DNA of 64,000 nucleotides from DASRWI01 sp035654655 (GCA_035654655.1 DASRWI010000030.1:62001-126000); one strand, 5' to 3'. Numbered from the stretch's first letter, positions 1-9,235 are shown. Numbers and translations are program-made. Notes: generated by a model from the letters alone, not told the origin.

Positions 1-834
1 AGGTCATTTTTAAATTATATGAAATCTGTTTTGTATGGTATTAGGGGTAAAGTTATTGATAATTTTAATAATCCTGTCAGGGCAAAAATTGTTATTGTTG
101 GTCACGAAGCAGATAGTTCTGAAGTTTATAGTTCTACACAATTTGGAGATTTTTATCGTTTAATTGCTCCTGGAACATATAACGTTCAAATAGTAGCACC
201 CAATCTTATTTCTCAAACAATCACCAATGTTGTAGTTAATCAAAATCAAGCCACAGAACTTAATATCCAATTAATGCCTGTTCCGGTTGAGTTGACCTCA
301 TTTACTGCTGAAAGAAAAATTAATAAAGTATTTCTTAGTTGGACTACGGCTACTGAGTTAAATAATTATGGATTTGAAATTCAGAAAAAACAAAATGACA
401 TTTGGGAGTATGCCGGATTTGTTAAAGGTAATGGTACATCAACAGAAAAACATTCTTATAATTTTTTAGATGAGAACATTAGCTCTTCAACAATACTATA
501 TAGATTAAAACAAATTGATGAAGATGGTTCTTTAAATTTTTCAAATGAAGTTGAAGTTATTAGAATACCAGCAGAGTTTGTACTTGAACAGAATTATCCT
601 AATCCTTTTAATCCGACAACAAGAATTAATTTCACACTTCCAATAAAAGCAAATGTTGTTTTAAAAGTTTTTGATGTATTAGGGAATGAAGCAGCGATAT
701 TAATAAATGAAAACAGGGAAGCAGGGTTTAATTCAATTGAATTTGATGCTTCTAAGTTTACAAGCGGAATTTATTTCTATGAAATTAAAGCAGGAGATTT
801 TTCTGCAATTAAAAAAATGATTTTAATTAAATAA
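1..834 (+). CDS. Secreted protein with type IX-type C-terminal sorting domain, probably the end of an M14 zinc carboxypeptidase (5' truncated)
   Basis: The reading frame is open to the left window edge, so the ATG at 19 is probably internal and the gene starts outside the window. Residues about 1-80 form a carboxypeptidase regulatory-like beta-sandwich; the lead-in YGIRGKV and the GDFYRLIAPGTYNV segment are typical of the domain that follows the catalytic part of M14 carboxypeptidases. A fibronectin-like stretch follows (VELTSFTAE...VFLSWTTATE), then a C-terminal sorting domain of about 80 residues starting at LEQNYPNPFNPTT and ending in KMILIK. That domain directs export through the type IX system in the FCB group and is especially common in Ignavibacteria. 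The catalytic domain is not in the window, so the peptidase identity is inferred from domain order only. Confidence 0.75.
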   Translation, partial: RSFLNYMKSVLYGIRGKVIDNFNNPVRAKIVIVGHEADSSEVYSSTQFGDFYRLIAPGTYNVQIVAPNLISQTITNVVVNQNQATELNIQLMPVPVELTSFTAERKINKVFLSWTTATELNNYGFEIQKKQNDIWEYAGFVKGNGTSTEKHSYNFLDENISSSTILYRLKQIDEDGSLNFSNEVEVIRIPAEFVLEQNYPNPFNPTTRINFTLPIKANVVLKVFDVLGNEAAILINENREAGFNSIEFDASKFTSGIYFYEIKAGDFSAIKKMILIK

Positions 835-853
835 AAAAAATTAAGAGTGCTTT

Positions 854-1783
854 ATGTATGCTGTTGAAGTAAAAAACTTATCAAAAAGTTTTGGAGACCT
901 AAAGGCTGTAAATGATATTTCATTTAATGTATCTGAAGGGAGTGTATTTGGGTTACTTGGTAGAAATGGTGCCGGCAAGACGACTACCATAAGAATGATG
1001 ATGAATATTTATGAGCCGGATAAAGGTGAAGTCTTAATAAGAGGTGTAAAGATGGGGCAGGACTTTAGAAATCAGGTTGGATATCTTCCTGAAGAAAGAG
1101 GTCTTTATAAAAAGATGAAAGTACTGGATACCATCCTATATTTTGCAGAATTAAAAGGGAAAAGAAATAAAGAAACAGAAAAAAGAGCTCAAAGATATCT
1201 GGAGATGTTCCAACTTGCTGATAGAAAAAATTCAAAAATAGAAGAATTGTCAAAAGGTAATCAGCAGAAAGTTCAATTTATTCTTACTGTTCTTCACGAA
1301 CCTGAATTTATTATACTAGATGAACCATTCTCAGGTTTAGACCCTGTTAATACAGACCTTTTAATAGACCTTATTTTAGAGTTAAAGAATAAAGGTAAAA
1401 TTATAATACTTTGTACCCATTTAATGGATTTTGCAGAAAGAATGTGCGACCACATAGTACTTATCGACAATGGGGAAAAAATTCTTGATGGTGCTCTAAG
1501 GGATATAAAAGAAAAACATTCAGAAGGAAATATTTTCTTGGAATACAAAGGAAATATTTCTTTTATAAAAGATTTAAACTTTGTTGAAAAGTTTGAAGAT
1601 TTTGGTAACACAGCTAATATTAAAGTTAGTGGTAATGATAAAATACAAACTATTTTAAAACTTGCCTTAGACAATAATGTTGAAATAAATAAATTTAATG
1701 CGAATGATATCTCATTGCATGAAATTTTTGTGAGTCTTACAGGTTATGATGAAAAATCAAAGAGGAGGATGCTAAATGTTTAA
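854..1783 (+). CDS. ABC transporter ATP-binding protein (NatA-like)
   Basis: This is the nucleotide-binding subunit of an ABC-2 type exporter and hydrolyses ATP at the inner face of the membrane. Visible motifs are Walker A GRNGAGKTT near residue 36, the signature LSKGNQQKVQ near residue 135, and Walker B FIILDEPFSGLDP with the catalytic Glu. The signature has Lys-Gly-Asn in place of the usual SGG, as in the NatA/YhaQ subgroup. The last 80 or so residues are the C-terminal extension seen in that subgroup. The gene overlaps the downstream permease by 8 bases, so the two are translationally coupled. The substrate is unknown; NatAB relatives export Na+ and others export drugs or peptides. Confidence 0.9.
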   Translation: MYAVEVKNLSKSFGDLKAVNDISFNVSEGSVFGLLGRNGAGKTTTIRMMMNIYEPDKGEVLIRGVKMGQDFRNQVGYLPEERGLYKKMKVLDTILYFAELKGKRNKETEKRAQRYLEMFQLADRKNSKIEELSKGNQQKVQFILTVLHEPEFIILDEPFSGLDPVNTDLLIDLILELKNKGKIIILCTHLMDFAERMCDHIVLIDNGEKILDGALRDIKEKHSEGNIFLEYKGNISFIKDLNFVEKFEDFGNTANIKVSGNDKIQTILKLALDNNVEINKFNANDISLHEIFVSLTGYDEKSKRRMLNV

Positions 1784-3023
1784 TAATAGAGTATTAGCAG
1801 TATTCAAAAGAGAAATAAGGGAAAAACTTTTAAGTAAATCCTTCATTATAATGACGGTTCTTATACCTGTATTTATATTTGCTATAATAGGAATTCAAGC
1901 TTTCTTAATGAACTTTGAAGGGGATGATATCACCTCTTTAGTATTTATTTCTGAAAATCAGGAGATTATTAATACTTTAAGAAAAGATTTCTCAGAAAAA
2001 GATGATAATATTAAAGCTGATTATTATACTTTAGATTCTACACCTGAACAATTTATTGAAAATCACAATAAAGATTTAGTAAGTGAAAAGTTAACAGGAA
2101 TTATTTACATCCCTGAAACTTCATTAAAAGATAAAAGTATAAAGTACTATTCAAAAAATCCAAATAATATAAAACTATTTAAGAGGCTGGAAGGTAAGAT
2201 TAACAATATCCTACTAACGAACTACTTCAAAGGAATAGGTCTTACAGCTGAGCAAAAAGAATATACTAAAAAGACAGTAGACTTTAACGGATTTAGAGTT
2301 TCGGAAAATAATAAAGTTTCGGAAGAAGGTATTGGAAATACGGTTATAGCATTTCTGTTTACTTTTTTACTTTATATGAGTTTACTATTAATAGGAACTC
2401 AAATGATGAGGTCAGTAGTTGAAGAAAAAAGTAATAGAATTGTAGAAATTCTACTTTCATCAGTTTCCAGTAAAGAATTAATGATGGGGAAAGTATTAGG
2501 TGTTTCCGCCACAGGTTTAATGCAAATGATAATCTGGCTATTACCTGTAATTATTGTAACAAGTTCAGCTGTGTTTTTATTGCCTCCTGATTTAATATTA
2601 AGTTTAAGTCCTGTGCAGATTTTATTCTTCCTTTTGAATTATTTTATAGGATTATTGACCTATTTAGGATTATTTGCCTGCGTGGGTTCTATGTTTGATA
2701 ATGACCAGGATGCTCAATCAGGGGTTTGGCCATTGATGATGCTTATAATGATCCCTTTCTTTATAGCTTTAAGTATGGAAACTAATCCAAATAGCGAAAT
2801 TGCCAAAATATCCTCTATGCTTCCATTTGCGTCTATAATTGTAATGCCATCAAGGCTCACTTTAATAGAAGTTCCAATGTGGCAAATAGTATTATCAATT
2901 TTCGTAAATATTGTTACTTTAGCTGCTGTAATTCCATTAGCAGGTAAAATTTATAGAATCGGTATATTAATTACTGGTAGGAAACCTAAGTGGGGAGAAA
3001 TTGCAAAGTGGATTAGAGCTTAG
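1776..3023 (+). CDS. ABC-2 type transporter permease (NatB-like)
   Basis: A 415-residue membrane subunit paired with the preceding ATPase. One transmembrane helix lies near residues 24-44. A long extracytoplasmic domain of about 140 residues follows, then a cluster of five hydrophobic helices in the C-terminal half (about 185-400). This is the usual layout of the NatB/YhaP ABC-2 permeases. The motif VVEEKSNRIVEILLSS just after the second helix is the conserved amphipathic segment of the family. The ATG lies inside the end of the upstream gene. Cargo cannot be read from the sequence. Confidence 0.88.
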   Translation: MFNNRVLAVFKREIREKLLSKSFIIMTVLIPVFIFAIIGIQAFLMNFEGDDITSLVFISENQEIINTLRKDFSEKDDNIKADYYTLDSTPEQFIENHNKDLVSEKLTGIIYIPETSLKDKSIKYYSKNPNNIKLFKRLEGKINNILLTNYFKGIGLTAEQKEYTKKTVDFNGFRVSENNKVSEEGIGNTVIAFLFTFLLYMSLLLIGTQMMRSVVEEKSNRIVEILLSSVSSKELMMGKVLGVSATGLMQMIIWLLPVIIVTSSAVFLLPPDLILSLSPVQILFFLLNYFIGLLTYLGLFACVGSMFDNDQDAQSGVWPLMMLIMIPFFIALSMETNPNSEIAKISSMLPFASIIVMPSRLTLIEVPMWQIVLSIFVNIVTLAAVIPLAGKIYRIGILITGRKPKWGEIAKWIRA

Positions 3024-3378
3024 TTAATAGATGAATATATAGCGGTTTAAAACTTAACTTAATTATATTTTGTATTGACAAAAGTTATTTTTATTGATAA
3101 GTTTTAAGCCGTTCAGAGAATTGTCTTTTCATTTCATTTACTTTTCTCAATAAAATATTCATCAAAAAATTACTTGTTTGAATTTAAAAATGTTCGTAGA
3201 ATGGAATGAAAGATTTTTAATGACTTTAAATTCATTAAAAAATTAACAATAATTTTTAATTAAATAGTAAAAAAAATATTTATTTTTTAGTTTAAGAAAA
3301 ATTTAATTATTAAATTTAGAGATTAGAATTTTTTTTAATTTGAAACAATAAAAACAATAACTCATTTAGGAGCTAACT
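3024..3378. other. 355-base AT-rich intergenic region
   Basis: No open frame of note lies here. The first 100 bases hold a 16-bp inverted repeat (annotated separately). The rest is very AT-rich, with A and T runs up to the exbB start, and presumably carries the exbB-tonB operon promoter, although no confident promoter element could be assigned. Confidence 0.6.
3041..3113. repeat. Inverted repeat with 16-bp arms and 41-nt loop
   Basis: The left arm 3041-3056 (AGCGGTTTAAAACTTA) pairs with the right arm 3098-3113 (TAAGTTTTAAGCCGTT) over 16 positions, including two G-U wobbles in RNA form. The intervening 41 bases are AT-rich. It lies 18 bases after the permease stop. No T-run directly follows the right arm, so a simple intrinsic terminator is not certain. 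An mRNA 3' stabilising structure or a protein site is also possible. Confidence 0.5.
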
Positions 3379-4188
3379 GTGAAAGACAACAAAACAAATG
3401 TGAAGGCTATCTTCACTGGATTTGCTACGATTGCAATACCGGTAATATTTATTGCAGCTGTTTTAATATACATTTATGTTTTAGGTAACCCTGCAAATTT
3501 CGAAAAGGGTAACACTGCAAATCACCCACTACCTGGAAACTATTTAGGAACAGTTTACAAAGGTGGAGTAATTGTACCTATATTGATGACTTTATTATTA
3601 ATGGTTATAACTTTCGTTATCGAACGTTTCATTACCATTCAAAGAGCTAAAGGTAAAGGCAGAGTTAATGCATTCATAGCAAGAGTTCACCAACTTCTTT
3701 CAAAAGAAGATATTGAAAGTGCTAAAAAAGAATGCGATAGACAGAGAGGTTCAGTTGCTAATGTTGTTAGAGCAGGTTTAAACAAATATGAAGAAATGGC
3801 TGCTGATAAAGTTCTTAATAAAGACCAGAAAATGGTTGCTATTAAACAAGAATTTGAAGAAGCTACTTCACTTGAATTACCAATGTTGGAACAAAACTTA
3901 GTTATCCTTGCTACCATAGCTTCTATTGCTACATTGATGGGCTTATTAGGAACTGTGTTAGGAATGATTAAAGCTTTCGCAGCTCTTGCAACAGCAGGTG
4001 CTCCTGATGCTATAGCCTTAGCAAACGGTATTTCTGAAGCTCTTATTAACACAGCTTTAGGTATCGGTACTTCAGCTTTAGCTATTATTTTCTATAACTA
4101 TTTTACCACACAGATTGATAAGATGACTTATAGTATAGATGAAGCAGGTGTAGCAATTGTTCAGTACTTTGCTGCACGTCATAATTAA
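3379..4188 (+). CDS. exbB: MotA/TolQ/ExbB proton channel family protein
   Basis: Inner-membrane proton channel subunit that energises TonB. It begins with GTG, supported by AGGAG 9 bases upstream. A helix lies near residues 14-34, followed by a short periplasmic loop with PLPGNYLGTVYKGG, a second helix near 68-86, a cytoplasmic domain, and two C-terminal helices containing TLMGLLGTVLGMIKAF and ALINTALGIGTSALAIIFYNYF, the conserved TolQ/ExbB core. It is the first gene of an exbB-exbD-exbD-tonB run; a long AT-rich gap upstream suggests that the promoter lies there. Confidence 0.93.
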   Translation: MKDNKTNVKAIFTGFATIAIPVIFIAAVLIYIYVLGNPANFEKGNTANHPLPGNYLGTVYKGGVIVPILMTLLLMVITFVIERFITIQRAKGKGRVNAFIARVHQLLSKEDIESAKKECDRQRGSVANVVRAGLNKYEEMAADKVLNKDQKMVAIKQEFEEATSLELPMLEQNLVILATIASIATLMGLLGTVLGMIKAFAALATAGAPDAIALANGISEALINTALGIGTSALAIIFYNYFTTQIDKMTYSIDEAGVAIVQYFAARHN

Positions 4189-4217
4189 TTATAAACAATT
4201 TAAGCGATGAGCATAAT

Positions 4218-4844
4218 ATGCCAAAGGTAAAATTACCGCGTAAAAGCACAAACATTGATATGACTGCAATGTGCGATGTTGCGTTTTTACTGTTAACATT
4301 TTTCATGTTGACAACAAAATTCAAATCCGATGAGCCTTTTATTGTCGATTTACCTTCATCAGTTTCTGAAGTAAAGTTGCCTGATGCTAATATAATTAGT
4401 ATTACAATTACTAAACAAAACAAGATTTTCTTTGGAATAGATGGTAAATACAATAGAGAAAAATTAATTCAAAAAATCGCTCAGCAACATAATATTCCTA
4501 TCAGCAAAGAAGATGTTTATGCATTTTCTTTAACTTCAAGTTTTGGAGTGCCAATTTCTCAGCTGAGAGAATATCTTTCAATGGACCCTGGCGAAAGAAA
4601 CAATGAAAATAACCAAGCTGGTATTCCGGTTGACTCTACTAATAATGAATTGAAAGAGTGGATCAAATATGCCAAGATTGTTGCTTTTGAAAATAGCTAT
4701 GATATGTATAAAAAGCAGCAAGTTGCTATTAGAGGAGATGGTAAGGTTAGTTACCCGATTGTAAAAAATATAATGAATACTTTACAAGATTTGCAAATAA
4801 ATAAGTTTAGTTTAATAACTAACTTAGAAGCAATGCCAAAGTAA
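4218..4844 (+). CDS. exbD: ExbD/TolR biopolymer transport protein (first copy)
   Basis: A single-helix periplasmic protein of 208 residues. The membrane helix MCDVAFLLLTFFMLTT contains Asp20, the proton-carrying acidic residue of ExbD/TolR. The C-terminal domain is longer than in classic ExbD (about 140 residues), with a charged linker of roughly residues 118-150 before the last alpha/beta segment, as in Bacteroidetes ExbD1 proteins. It follows exbB by 29 bases and precedes a second, different exbD by 13 bases. Confidence 0.9.
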   Translation: MPKVKLPRKSTNIDMTAMCDVAFLLLTFFMLTTKFKSDEPFIVDLPSSVSEVKLPDANIISITITKQNKIFFGIDGKYNREKLIQKIAQQHNIPISKEDVYAFSLTSSFGVPISQLREYLSMDPGERNNENNQAGIPVDSTNNELKEWIKYAKIVAFENSYDMYKKQQVAIRGDGKVSYPIVKNIMNTLQDLQINKFSLITNLEAMPK

Positions 4845-4857
4845 AAAGGAGAATAAG

Positions 4858-5379
4858 ATGGCTGAACTCGATACCTCGCAAGGCGGCGGGAAAAAGAAAG
4901 GTCACGGAAAGAAGAAAACTAAAAAAGCCTCTACCCGTGTGGACTTAACTCCTATGGTGGATCTTGCATTCTTGTTGGTTACATTTTTTATGATGACAAC
5001 AACTTTTAGCAAGCCTCAGACCATGGAAATAAATATGCCTGTTAAAGATAAAACTATTAAAGAAGAAGAACAGCAGGCAGTTAAAGCTTCTAAAGCTATG
5101 ACCATAGTTTTGGGAGAAGATAACAATATCTATTATTATATGGGTATTGATGATCCTGATCCGGTAAAAACAGATTTTTCTAAGAACGGAATCAGAAAAG
5201 CTTTGATGGAGAAAAATGCTACTATTAAAGATTTAATGGTTATGATTAAACCTACTGATAAAGCTAATTATAAAAATCTTGTTGATATTTTAGATGAAAT
5301 GAGCATTAGTGGTATTAAAAGATATGCTATTGTTGATATTACCGATCACGATATGGAAATAATAAAGAAACTTTTATAG
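4858..5379 (+). CDS. exbD: ExbD/TolR biopolymer transport protein (second copy)
   Basis: A second ExbD-type subunit of 173 residues. It has a Lys/Gly-rich cytoplasmic N-terminus (about residues 10-26), then VDLTPMVDLAFLLVTFFMMTT with Asp35 in the helix, and a compact periplasmic domain. A good Shine-Dalgarno sequence (AAAGGAG) precedes the ATG. Two divergent ExbD copies in tandem are normal for Bacteroidetes-type TonB systems and may form a heteromeric complex with ExbB. Confidence 0.9.
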   Translation: MAELDTSQGGGKKKGHGKKKTKKASTRVDLTPMVDLAFLLVTFFMMTTTFSKPQTMEINMPVKDKTIKEEEQQAVKASKAMTIVLGEDNNIYYYMGIDDPDPVKTDFSKNGIRKALMEKNATIKDLMVMIKPTDKANYKNLVDILDEMSISGIKRYAIVDITDHDMEIIKKLL

Positions 5380-5422
5380 TAGATATTTGTTTAAAAATTA
5401 GAATTTAATACAAGAGCTAATT

Positions 5423-6235
5423 ATGGCAACAACAAAACAAGTTGATATCTTAGATATCATATTTTCACATAAGAACAAAGATTATGGTGCATATGTATTA
5501 AGAAGGAACTATAAGTTCAATCTTTCTAAAGCCATGTGGATTGCCATTATCTTATTCGTTCTGGCTACATCTTCTTCTTTAATCATTAACTATCTTTCTC
5601 CGAAAGAAACTGTTGATAAGAAGAAAGCAAAAGCTATTACCTTCGCTCAACTTTCAGAGTTGCCGGATGTAAAAAAAGATCAAGCTCCTCCTCCTGATTT
5701 AGCACCGCCTCCGTTAAAAACAACAATGAAATTCACAGTTCCTGTTGTTAAACCTGACGAAAAAGTGTTAGATGACTACGTTCCTTCTCAGGAAGAATTA
5801 AGAGATGTAGACCCTGGCGCTAAAACTCAAGAAGGTACTAATACAGGAGATATCTCTCAGTTATTTACTGTAGATGAATCTCAAGATGTTGTAGTTGAAG
5901 AGGAAAAAGAAGTTAAACAACAAGTTTTTGAATATGTTGAAGAAATGCCTACATACCCTGGTGGACAAGAAGCTTTAATGCAGTATTTTGCTGCAAACAT
6001 TGTTTACCCTGAAATTGCTAAAAAAGCTGGAGTTGAAGGAAAAGTTTTCGTTCAATTCGTAGTTAGTAAAGATGGTTCTATAAGCAATGCAACTGTACTA
6101 AAAGGTATTGGCGGCGGATGCGATGAAGAAGCCATTAGAGTTGTTAGGAAAATGCCTAAATGGATTCCTGGAAAACAAAATGGAGCACCCGTTAACGTTA
6201 ATGTTAAAATTCCTATTTTCTTTAAACTTCAATAA
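5423..6235 (+). CDS. tonB: TonB family energy transducer
   Basis: Links the ExbB/ExbD motor to outer-membrane receptors. Residues 8-28 contain the Bacteroidetes-specific lead LDIIFSHKNKDYGAYVLRR. A membrane helix follows (about 36-56), then a Pro-rich spacer (APPPDLAPPPL) and an acidic linker. The C-terminal TonB domain begins at MPTYPGGQEALMQYF and includes YPEIAKKAGVEGKVFVQFVV and the closing VNVKIPIFF. It is the last gene before a strong hairpin terminator. Receptor partners are not in the window. Confidence 0.92.
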   Translation: MATTKQVDILDIIFSHKNKDYGAYVLRRNYKFNLSKAMWIAIILFVLATSSSLIINYLSPKETVDKKKAKAITFAQLSELPDVKKDQAPPPDLAPPPLKTTMKFTVPVVKPDEKVLDDYVPSQEELRDVDPGAKTQEGTNTGDISQLFTVDESQDVVVEEEKEVKQQVFEYVEEMPTYPGGQEALMQYFAANIVYPEIAKKAGVEGKVFVQFVVSKDGSISNATVLKGIGGGCDEEAIRVVRKMPKWIPGKQNGAPVNVNVKIPIFFKLQ

Positions 6236-6253
6236 TATTTAATTATTGTAAAT

Positions 6254-6287
6254 AAAAGGTATATGTATTCAACATATACCTTTTTTT
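6254..6287 (+). terminator. Intrinsic terminator after tonB
   Basis: The stem GGTATATGT/ACATATACC (6258-6266 with 6272-6280) is extended by A-T pairs, has a 5-base loop, and is followed by a run of seven T. It lies 20 bases past the tonB stop and separates the exb operon from the next transcription unit. Confidence 0.85.
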
Positions 6288-6378
6288 ATTTTAAACGTGC
6301 AGCATCATTTAAAAAGTATTTGATAAATCAAAATACTACTACTATTTTAGTATTTATTTTATAAAAGAATTATACTTA

Positions 6379-6609
6379 ATGTGGAATAAAGTCTCCGTTA
6401 TATTTACAATATTTATGATACTCGTTTATATAGCAGTTGGAATACTGGTTCTTACTACTCCGGGTATCATGATGAATTTCCCCCCATATATAAAATATCT
6501 TTTTGGCGGAACAATCTTAATTTATGGATTGTATAGAATTGTAGTACTTTACACAAAAATCAAACAACAAAAAAAATATGATGAAAGCAATGAAGATGAT
6601 GAGGAATAG
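6379..6609 (+). CDS. Small membrane protein of unknown function
   Basis: 76 residues with two predicted membrane helices (about 7-27 and 40-58) joined by a short PGIMMNFPPYIKY loop, and a charged C-terminal tail rich in Lys, Asp and Glu. It overlaps the start of the downstream PstS-like gene by 32 bases, so both are probably made from one message. A small two-helix protein in this place, between tonB and the PstS-like/TPR pair, recurs in Bacteroidetes genomes as far as I recall. The function is unknown. Confidence 0.7.
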   Translation: MWNKVSVIFTIFMILVYIAVGILVLTTPGIMMNFPPYIKYLFGGTILIYGLYRIVVLYTKIKQQKKYDESNEDDEE

Positions 6610-7579
6610 TACTTTTGGTATTTTTCTGGCTCTTTCTGTATTCTTTATTTCTTGTAATCAGAATCAGCATAACCCACCTGAAACATCGGAGGATACTCCT
6701 ACTTCAGGACAAATAACCATCTCTGTAGATGAGACAATTAAACCACTTATTGAAGCTGAAAAAGATGCCTTTGAAGCAATTTATAAACGTGCCAGGATTA
6801 TTATAAATTATAAACCTGAAGCAGAAGTTATGGCTGACCTTTTAAACGACTCATCCATAATAGTTATAGTTTCAAGAAAATTTAATGAAAGTGAAAGAAA
6901 AAGTTTTGAGCAGGAGCAATTAATTCCTCGAGAAACTAAAATTGCTTTTGATGCAATTGCTGTACTTGCTAATAAAAATAACCCTGATACTTTAATTAGC
7001 TTACAGGAACTAAAAGATATTTTATTAGGTAAAATCACAAAATGGAATCAACTAAGTCCAAAAGGTTCCTCAGCAGATATTAAGTTGGTCTTCGACAATA
7101 AAAATTCAAGTATTGTTAGGTATTTTTTAGAATTAATAAATATGAAAGAGTTCCCTAATAAAAGTACCTATGGCTTAAATTCAGGTGAAGAAGTAATTAA
7201 TTACATAGCTAAAGATAAAAATGCATTTGGATTTTTGGGTATTAATTACGTTTCTGACACTGATGATGTTCAGGCAAATGGATTTTTAGAAACCATCAGA
7301 ATTGCTGAAATTGAACCGGCAGATACTTCAAAGTATGCAGGTGCATATTATAAACCTTATCAATCTAATATTGCATTAAGGTCTTATCCTTTATATAGGG
7401 ATATTTATGTATTAAGCCGTGAAGCCAGAGCAGGTTTGGGTACCGGATTTACTGCTTTCATCGCAGGAGATAAAGGTCAAAGAATAGTTTTAAAAGCCGG
7501 ATTGGTACCTGCAACAATGCCAATCCGATTAATTGAAGTTGATAATGAAGCATTAAGAATAGAGAAAGAAAAAAAATGA
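6578..7579 (+). CDS. PstS-like substrate-binding lipoprotein
   Basis: A periplasmic binding protein of the PstS/PBP-like family. A signal peptide and lipobox FFISC put the mature N-terminal Cys near residue 26. The start is uncertain because Met codons at 6578, 6581, 6590, 6596 and 6599 are all in frame; the first overlaps the upstream gene. The core shows the family pattern ALANKNNPDTLISLQELKDILLGKITKWNQL, which corresponds to the phosphate-binding region. No pstCAB genes are nearby. In its place after exb-tonB and before a TPR protein it may act in cell-envelope function rather than phosphate uptake (inference). Confidence 0.8.
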   Translation: MMKAMKMMRNSTFGIFLALSVFFISCNQNQHNPPETSEDTPTSGQITISVDETIKPLIEAEKDAFEAIYKRARIIINYKPEAEVMADLLNDSSIIVIVSRKFNESERKSFEQEQLIPRETKIAFDAIAVLANKNNPDTLISLQELKDILLGKITKWNQLSPKGSSADIKLVFDNKNSSIVRYFLELINMKEFPNKSTYGLNSGEEVINYIAKDKNAFGFLGINYVSDTDDVQANGFLETIRIAEIEPADTSKYAGAYYKPYQSNIALRSYPLYRDIYVLSREARAGLGTGFTAFIAGDKGQRIVLKAGLVPATMPIRLIEVDNEALRIEKEKK

Positions 7580-9189
7580 AATATAAATTAAAGACTTTAA
7601 TCCTTCTTCTTTTTATAAGCGCAAGTGGAATTTTTGCACAACAAAGGCAAGAAATCTATATGCTTGTTTTGAATGAAAAACATAATACTGCAAAACAAGT
7701 TGCTAATGAATGGATTCAAAAAGAACCTTCTAATTCTGTACCTTATTTCCAACTTGGAAATGTATATATCTTTGAAGGTAATCTTGATTCTGCAAAGATC
7801 ATTTTTCATAAAGGTATTGCTGCCAATGATGAATCAGGCTTAAACTATGTCGGACTAGGGAAAATTGCCTTAATGAATAATAACATGGCAGAAGCTAATA
7901 CGAATTTTGACAAGGCACTATCTTTTGATGATGAAGATATTGAAGTTTTAATTGAACTTGGAAATGCATTTACTTTAGCTCCTAAAGAACTTGGACAAAA
8001 AGGAATTGATTTTTTAAAGAAGGCTGAAAAATTAGATAAGAAGAAAAAGAATTCAGTTAGAATTTATTTAGCATTAGCTGATTTAAATAAAGCTATGTTT
8101 AATACAAGTGAAGCAGTAGCTTATTATCAGAGAGTGATGGACCTTGATCCTAAATTGGCAAAGCCTTATTTGGAACGTGGAAAAATTTATGAAAATGTTA
8201 ATAAATCTGAAGCTGAAAACTGGTACAAAAAAGCTATTGAAGTAAATCCTCAGAACGGTGTTGCATATAAGAGTTTGTCAGATCTATACTATGAACAAAA
8301 GAAGTATGACCTTGCTGTTGAGAACTATAAAAAATATATGGAAATTACCGAACCGACTAATTATAAAAAAACCAGGTTAGCATCAATCTATTATCAGAAC
8401 AAAGACTATCAAAGTTCAATGAATATTCTTCAGGAAGTTTTAGCAGCAGACCCTAAAAACGAAGTTTCACTAAAACAATTAAGTTATGATTATTATCAGT
8501 TGGATGATTCTGTTAATGCATTAAAAGCATTTGAAAATTACTTTAGTGTGGTCGGAGAAAATAAAGCTACTTCAGGTGATTATGAAAAATATGCAAGCTT
8601 ACTTTTCAAATTCGGTCAAGATTCTTTAGCTGCTTTTAATTTTGAAAAGGCTTATAATTTAGACACAAGTAAGGTTGATTTATTGACCAACATTGCTGCT
8701 ATTCATCTTAAAGCTAAAAGATGGAAAGATGTTTCTAACATTATCCAAACTAAAATTGCCAAAGATCCAAAAGGTGGTTCAGCGCAAGATTATCTACAGT
8801 TAGGATTGGCTTATTATTTTGACTCTCTATACACTCAAGCTATTCCTGCTTTCCAGAAGTTTACAGAATTGAAACCGAATTTAATACAAGGTTGGAAGTG
8901 GTTAGCTACTGTAAATGTTGCATTGGACCCGGAATCTGATTCTGGTTTAGCTAAACCATATTATGAAAAGGTTGCAGAGCTTGCCTTAGCAGATACAGCA
9001 AAGTATAAAAAAGATCTTGTTGAAGCATATTCCTACTTGGGTTATTATTATTTCTTGAAAAATGATAATGCCACTTCAAAAGATTTATGGTTAAAGGTTA
9101 AGGAATTAGATCCAACAAATCCTCAGGCTGAACAAGTTCTTCAGGAATTTAATAATCCAAAGAAACGTGGAACTAATACAAAAAAGTAA
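7576..9189 (+). CDS. TPR repeat protein, exported
   Basis: 537 residues with an N-terminal signal peptide ending near GIFAQ and at least ten tetratricopeptide-like helical pairs from about residue 35 to the end. Examples are PYFQLGNVYIFEGNLDSAKI and AYKSLSDLYYEQKKYDLAVE. The ATG overlaps the stop of the PstS-like gene by 4 bases (ATGA), showing tight coupling. TPR arrays act as protein-binding scaffolds; the partner is unknown, but linkage to the TonB complex suggests a periplasmic envelope role. The C-terminus is basic (KKRGTNTKK). Confidence 0.85.
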   Translation: MKYKLKTLILLLFISASGIFAQQRQEIYMLVLNEKHNTAKQVANEWIQKEPSNSVPYFQLGNVYIFEGNLDSAKIIFHKGIAANDESGLNYVGLGKIALMNNNMAEANTNFDKALSFDDEDIEVLIELGNAFTLAPKELGQKGIDFLKKAEKLDKKKKNSVRIYLALADLNKAMFNTSEAVAYYQRVMDLDPKLAKPYLERGKIYENVNKSEAENWYKKAIEVNPQNGVAYKSLSDLYYEQKKYDLAVENYKKYMEITEPTNYKKTRLASIYYQNKDYQSSMNILQEVLAADPKNEVSLKQLSYDYYQLDDSVNALKAFENYFSVVGENKATSGDYEKYASLLFKFGQDSLAAFNFEKAYNLDTSKVDLLTNIAAIHLKAKRWKDVSNIIQTKIAKDPKGGSAQDYLQLGLAYYFDSLYTQAIPAFQKFTELKPNLIQGWKWLATVNVALDPESDSGLAKPYYEKVAELALADTAKYKKDLVEAYSYLGYYYFLKNDNATSKDLWLKVKELDPTNPQAEQVLQEFNNPKKRGTNTKK

Positions 9190-9201
9190 AGCTTTAAAAA
9201 C

Positions 9202-9235
9202 AAAAGCTCCATTAAAAAATGGAGCTTTTTTATTT
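9202..9235 (+). terminator. Intrinsic terminator after the TPR gene
   Basis: The stem AAAAGCTCCAT/ATGGAGCTTTT with a 6-base loop, followed by T-rich sequence, lies 12 bases after the TPR stop. The A-rich left arm lets it act in both directions between convergent genes. Confidence 0.85.

Noticed and set aside
1294..1674. 126-codon open frame on the minus strand
   Set aside because: Shadow of the ABC ATPase gene with low-complexity translation.
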